A stretch of DNA of 64,000 nucleotides, taken from positions 36,502,294-36,566,293 of the forward strand of contig NC_135180.1 of NCBI RefSeq assembly GCF_041146795.1. Reading direction: 5' to 3'. The position numbers and the translations under genes are program-made. Below, piece after piece: positions 61,930-64,000 of the stretch. The DNA comes from Maylandia zebra (taxonomy: Eukaryota; Chordata; Actinopteri; Cichliformes; Cichlidae). Each line of letters begins with the position of its first letter. Position 1 is the stretch's first letter. The notes below the pieces were generated by a model that saw only the letters and a list, made by a program, of their open reading frames with translations, had not been told where the DNA came from and did not search any database.

Positions 61930-63110
61930 CTGTTTGATTCTTGTGTGTCATTGATTCTGTGTCTTGTCTGCCTTTCTGCAGGTTTTTCTGGCTCCTCAGT
62001 TTCCTGAGGGTTTGTTATATTATTTGTCCTCTCCCAAAACCCGAGTCCAAACCAGCCGGCTTACCACACGAAAAACAAAGCACATCTGCGTGCAGTGTCT
62101 TCTTTCTGTTTGGCCTGGATGCTTTGCCAATTTCCAGATAAGGTGGATGGGAAGTGGAGATGAGGCAGATGAGATGGTGTGAGAAGACAATAGCAAATCG
62201 GAGGGGAGAAAGAGAACATTTATAAACCCAGACAACAGATGGTGAGTGAAAAAGAAACACTTGGTCCATCATGGGAAGCCCCCAGCAGCCTTGGCCTATT
62301 GCAGCATAACTAAGGGAGGATTCAGGGTCACCTGATCCAACCCTATAAGCTTTCAAAGCATAGAAAGTGCAAAGCCTAATCTTAAAAGTACAGTGTGCTT
62401 CTGATAAAACACATGAGGAATACACTATGAAATAAGTTGTTACCTTAAGGTTTTTAATTAAATAGGCTACACAGAACAGCTGTTTTTGTGTGAAGGTCCT
62501 TCGTTTCATTATTTTGGCTGCTGTAGAGCTGGAATGTACCAGCTTGTGGGATAAAGTGTGTTTTCTCTTCCCCACAGCCTGCGATGTTGCCGCGGCAGCA
62601 TCAGACAGTTGGAAAGAAACAGACTCCATGTGGACGGAGGGCAGATGTCCTTCTGCCCAGCTAGAGAACACCAGGATGAATTCCTCAGACTCGGTATCTG
62701 ACCTTGTGCTAGCGTGGCGGGCCCCGAGTTCCTTCTGATGCTGAACAGTGTCCGGCCTTATATGACCACAACGTGTAGGTGACAGACTCCCTCGTGTTCC
62801 TCAGATCTGGATCACTGGCATCTTTTTTTTTTTTAAGCATATCTTAGTGCTGTTTAAGTTTTGTTCATGCACATTTCAAGGTATTTTACTTACCTCTTGG
62901 TATTTTAATGTTATTCTAGGAATACTGCCTCGGTATCTTACTAAATATAATAATGCGACTTTTTCTTCATAATTGAGCGGTGCCTACTTCAATAAAGTGC
63001 GTTGTCAAGAATAGGTTATCTATATAAAAACCAGTGCTACAAATAAGATCTGGGTCTGACTCGCTCCCTGATGGAGACAACTTAGAATTATGTTGCCAAA
63101 TAAAACTGAT
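61930..63110 (+). other. Possible plus-strand transcript end (unconfirmed exons)
   Basis: Splice-acceptor-like sites at 61980 (TTTCTGCAG) and 62578 (CCCCACAG) precede open stretches, and AATAAA occurs at about 62991 and 63097. The frames do not look like any family I know. It may be a noncoding RNA. Confidence 0.25.
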
Positions 63111-63309
63111 TTTGATTGAATATTCTCATTCTTGTTGATTCTGTTGGCTTTTATATGACCTACTTTATCCTGGTTTAACCTTAAAGCTCATCCATTTCTG
63201 CAGTACACCGCTCCACTCTGAGCTGCATTAAAAATGAGGGTCACGTTTACACTCAAGACACCGAAGAGTGAACGGTGAAGTCAGAATGATGGAACAATAA
63301 AGTTTGAAT

Positions 63310-63999
63310 TCAAGTTTTTTATTTTGTAAGAACAAAATTCTCTGCGCACCAGACACGAAGACGCAGACCTAAACAGACAAATTAAAATAACAAAAAAAAA
63401 AAAAAAAAAAAAATTTGATAAAAGTTGCAAAAGACAGCTTTTACAAAACCATGTTGTCCACTGCCACTGAACAACCCGAGCTTAGAACAATCTTTTAAAT
63501 GTTCTATGTCAGGTTCCTGTATGATACAAAAAAGTAAAAAGGACAACTTAATATTGAAGACACACAAAAACTGATACTCTAATGCCAACTTGTTCTCACT
63601 CTCAGGGTTACAAATACAGCTGTTATGTCAGAAGATAAGCGTCCAATGACATCTTGAGGCTTCTAACAAAAACGGCAGTAATTGAGGGGCTGGGGTGAAA
63701 ACATGTTGATGCCACACATCTGGGGGATAAATATCAAAAGTTTAAATGCTTGTTAGCATTAGTTAAGCTTAATATATCAAATACACAGAATCACAACTGC
63801 ATTGTGAGAGGTTACAATACATGACTGTTGAAAATCTGTTTCTCCCCCGTGGTGTGTCGCAAGCAGTTATGGTCTAAGTACACGTGAACATGGGAATGCA
63901 GGACCAATCTTCAGCTTCCTCGATACAAAAGAGCGCTCAGTTGGCGTGCTGAACAGTGGAGAAGCACAGTTTGAGGGTGTACGGGTAGGGACCGGCTAC
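63310..63999 (-). CDS. Possible 3'-terminal exon and 3' UTR of a gene entering from the right edge
   Basis: On the minus strand, from 63999, the frame reads VAGPYPYTLKLCFSTVQHAN then stop at 63940. It is too short to name but protein-like. An AATAAA (complement at 63318-63323) lies about 620 bp downstream, reasonable for a 3' UTR. A poly(A) tract at 63393-63411 lies within it. The gene is not identified. Confidence 0.35.
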
Positions 64000-64000
64000 A

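Noticed and set aside
62015-62671. 218-codon minus-strand open frame
   Set aside because: It has no recognisable domain, low-complexity composition and no supporting splice or promoter context. It is probably a chance frame.

Overview
This window is nuclear DNA of a ray-finned fish, probably a percomorph and possibly a cichlid. The support is intron-rich genes with GT-AG splicing, Pol II snRNA genes, microsatellites, and typical teleost repeats (Tc1/mariner, hAT miniature elements, L2 and RTE-like LINEs). The gene order cep295 - med17 - vstm5 matches the block I recall from human 11q21. The species call is inference; the vertebrate and teleost calls are strong.

Layout. 1-14302 holds two copies of ech1 (dienoyl-CoA isomerase) facing away from each other as a large palindrome. 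The left copy is on the minus strand and runs off the window edge. The right copy is on the plus strand and complete in this window. The arms are about 3.16 kb and almost identical. The 7.4-kb centre is a nest of transposons, and its flanks show an older, more diverged inverted homology. 14770-35227 is cep295 on the minus strand: 29 exons that join in phase to about 1,995 codons, tail-to-tail with ech1. About 960 bp separate its start codon from that of med17 (36188-43759, plus strand, 12 exons, 642 codons). vstm5 follows on the minus strand (45014-50107, 4 exons, 194 codons).

From about 51.8 kb to the end I find no convincing protein-coding gene until a possible last exon at the right edge. 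This stretch carries three spliceosomal snRNA genes on the plus strand: one U2 (53062-53249) and two U1 copies (56374-56537 and 58632-58795). The U1 genes lie in a duplicated unit of about 660 bp. Each snRNA has a PSE-like box about 45-64 bp upstream.

The genes are not a pathway. They cover centriole assembly (cep295), transcription initiation (med17), splicing (U1/U2), fatty-acid oxidation (ech1) and a neuronal membrane protein (vstm5). The most notable structures are the ech1 palindrome with a sharp step in arm identity, a coding minisatellite in cep295, the mixed U2-U1-U1 cluster, and four short perfect hairpins.
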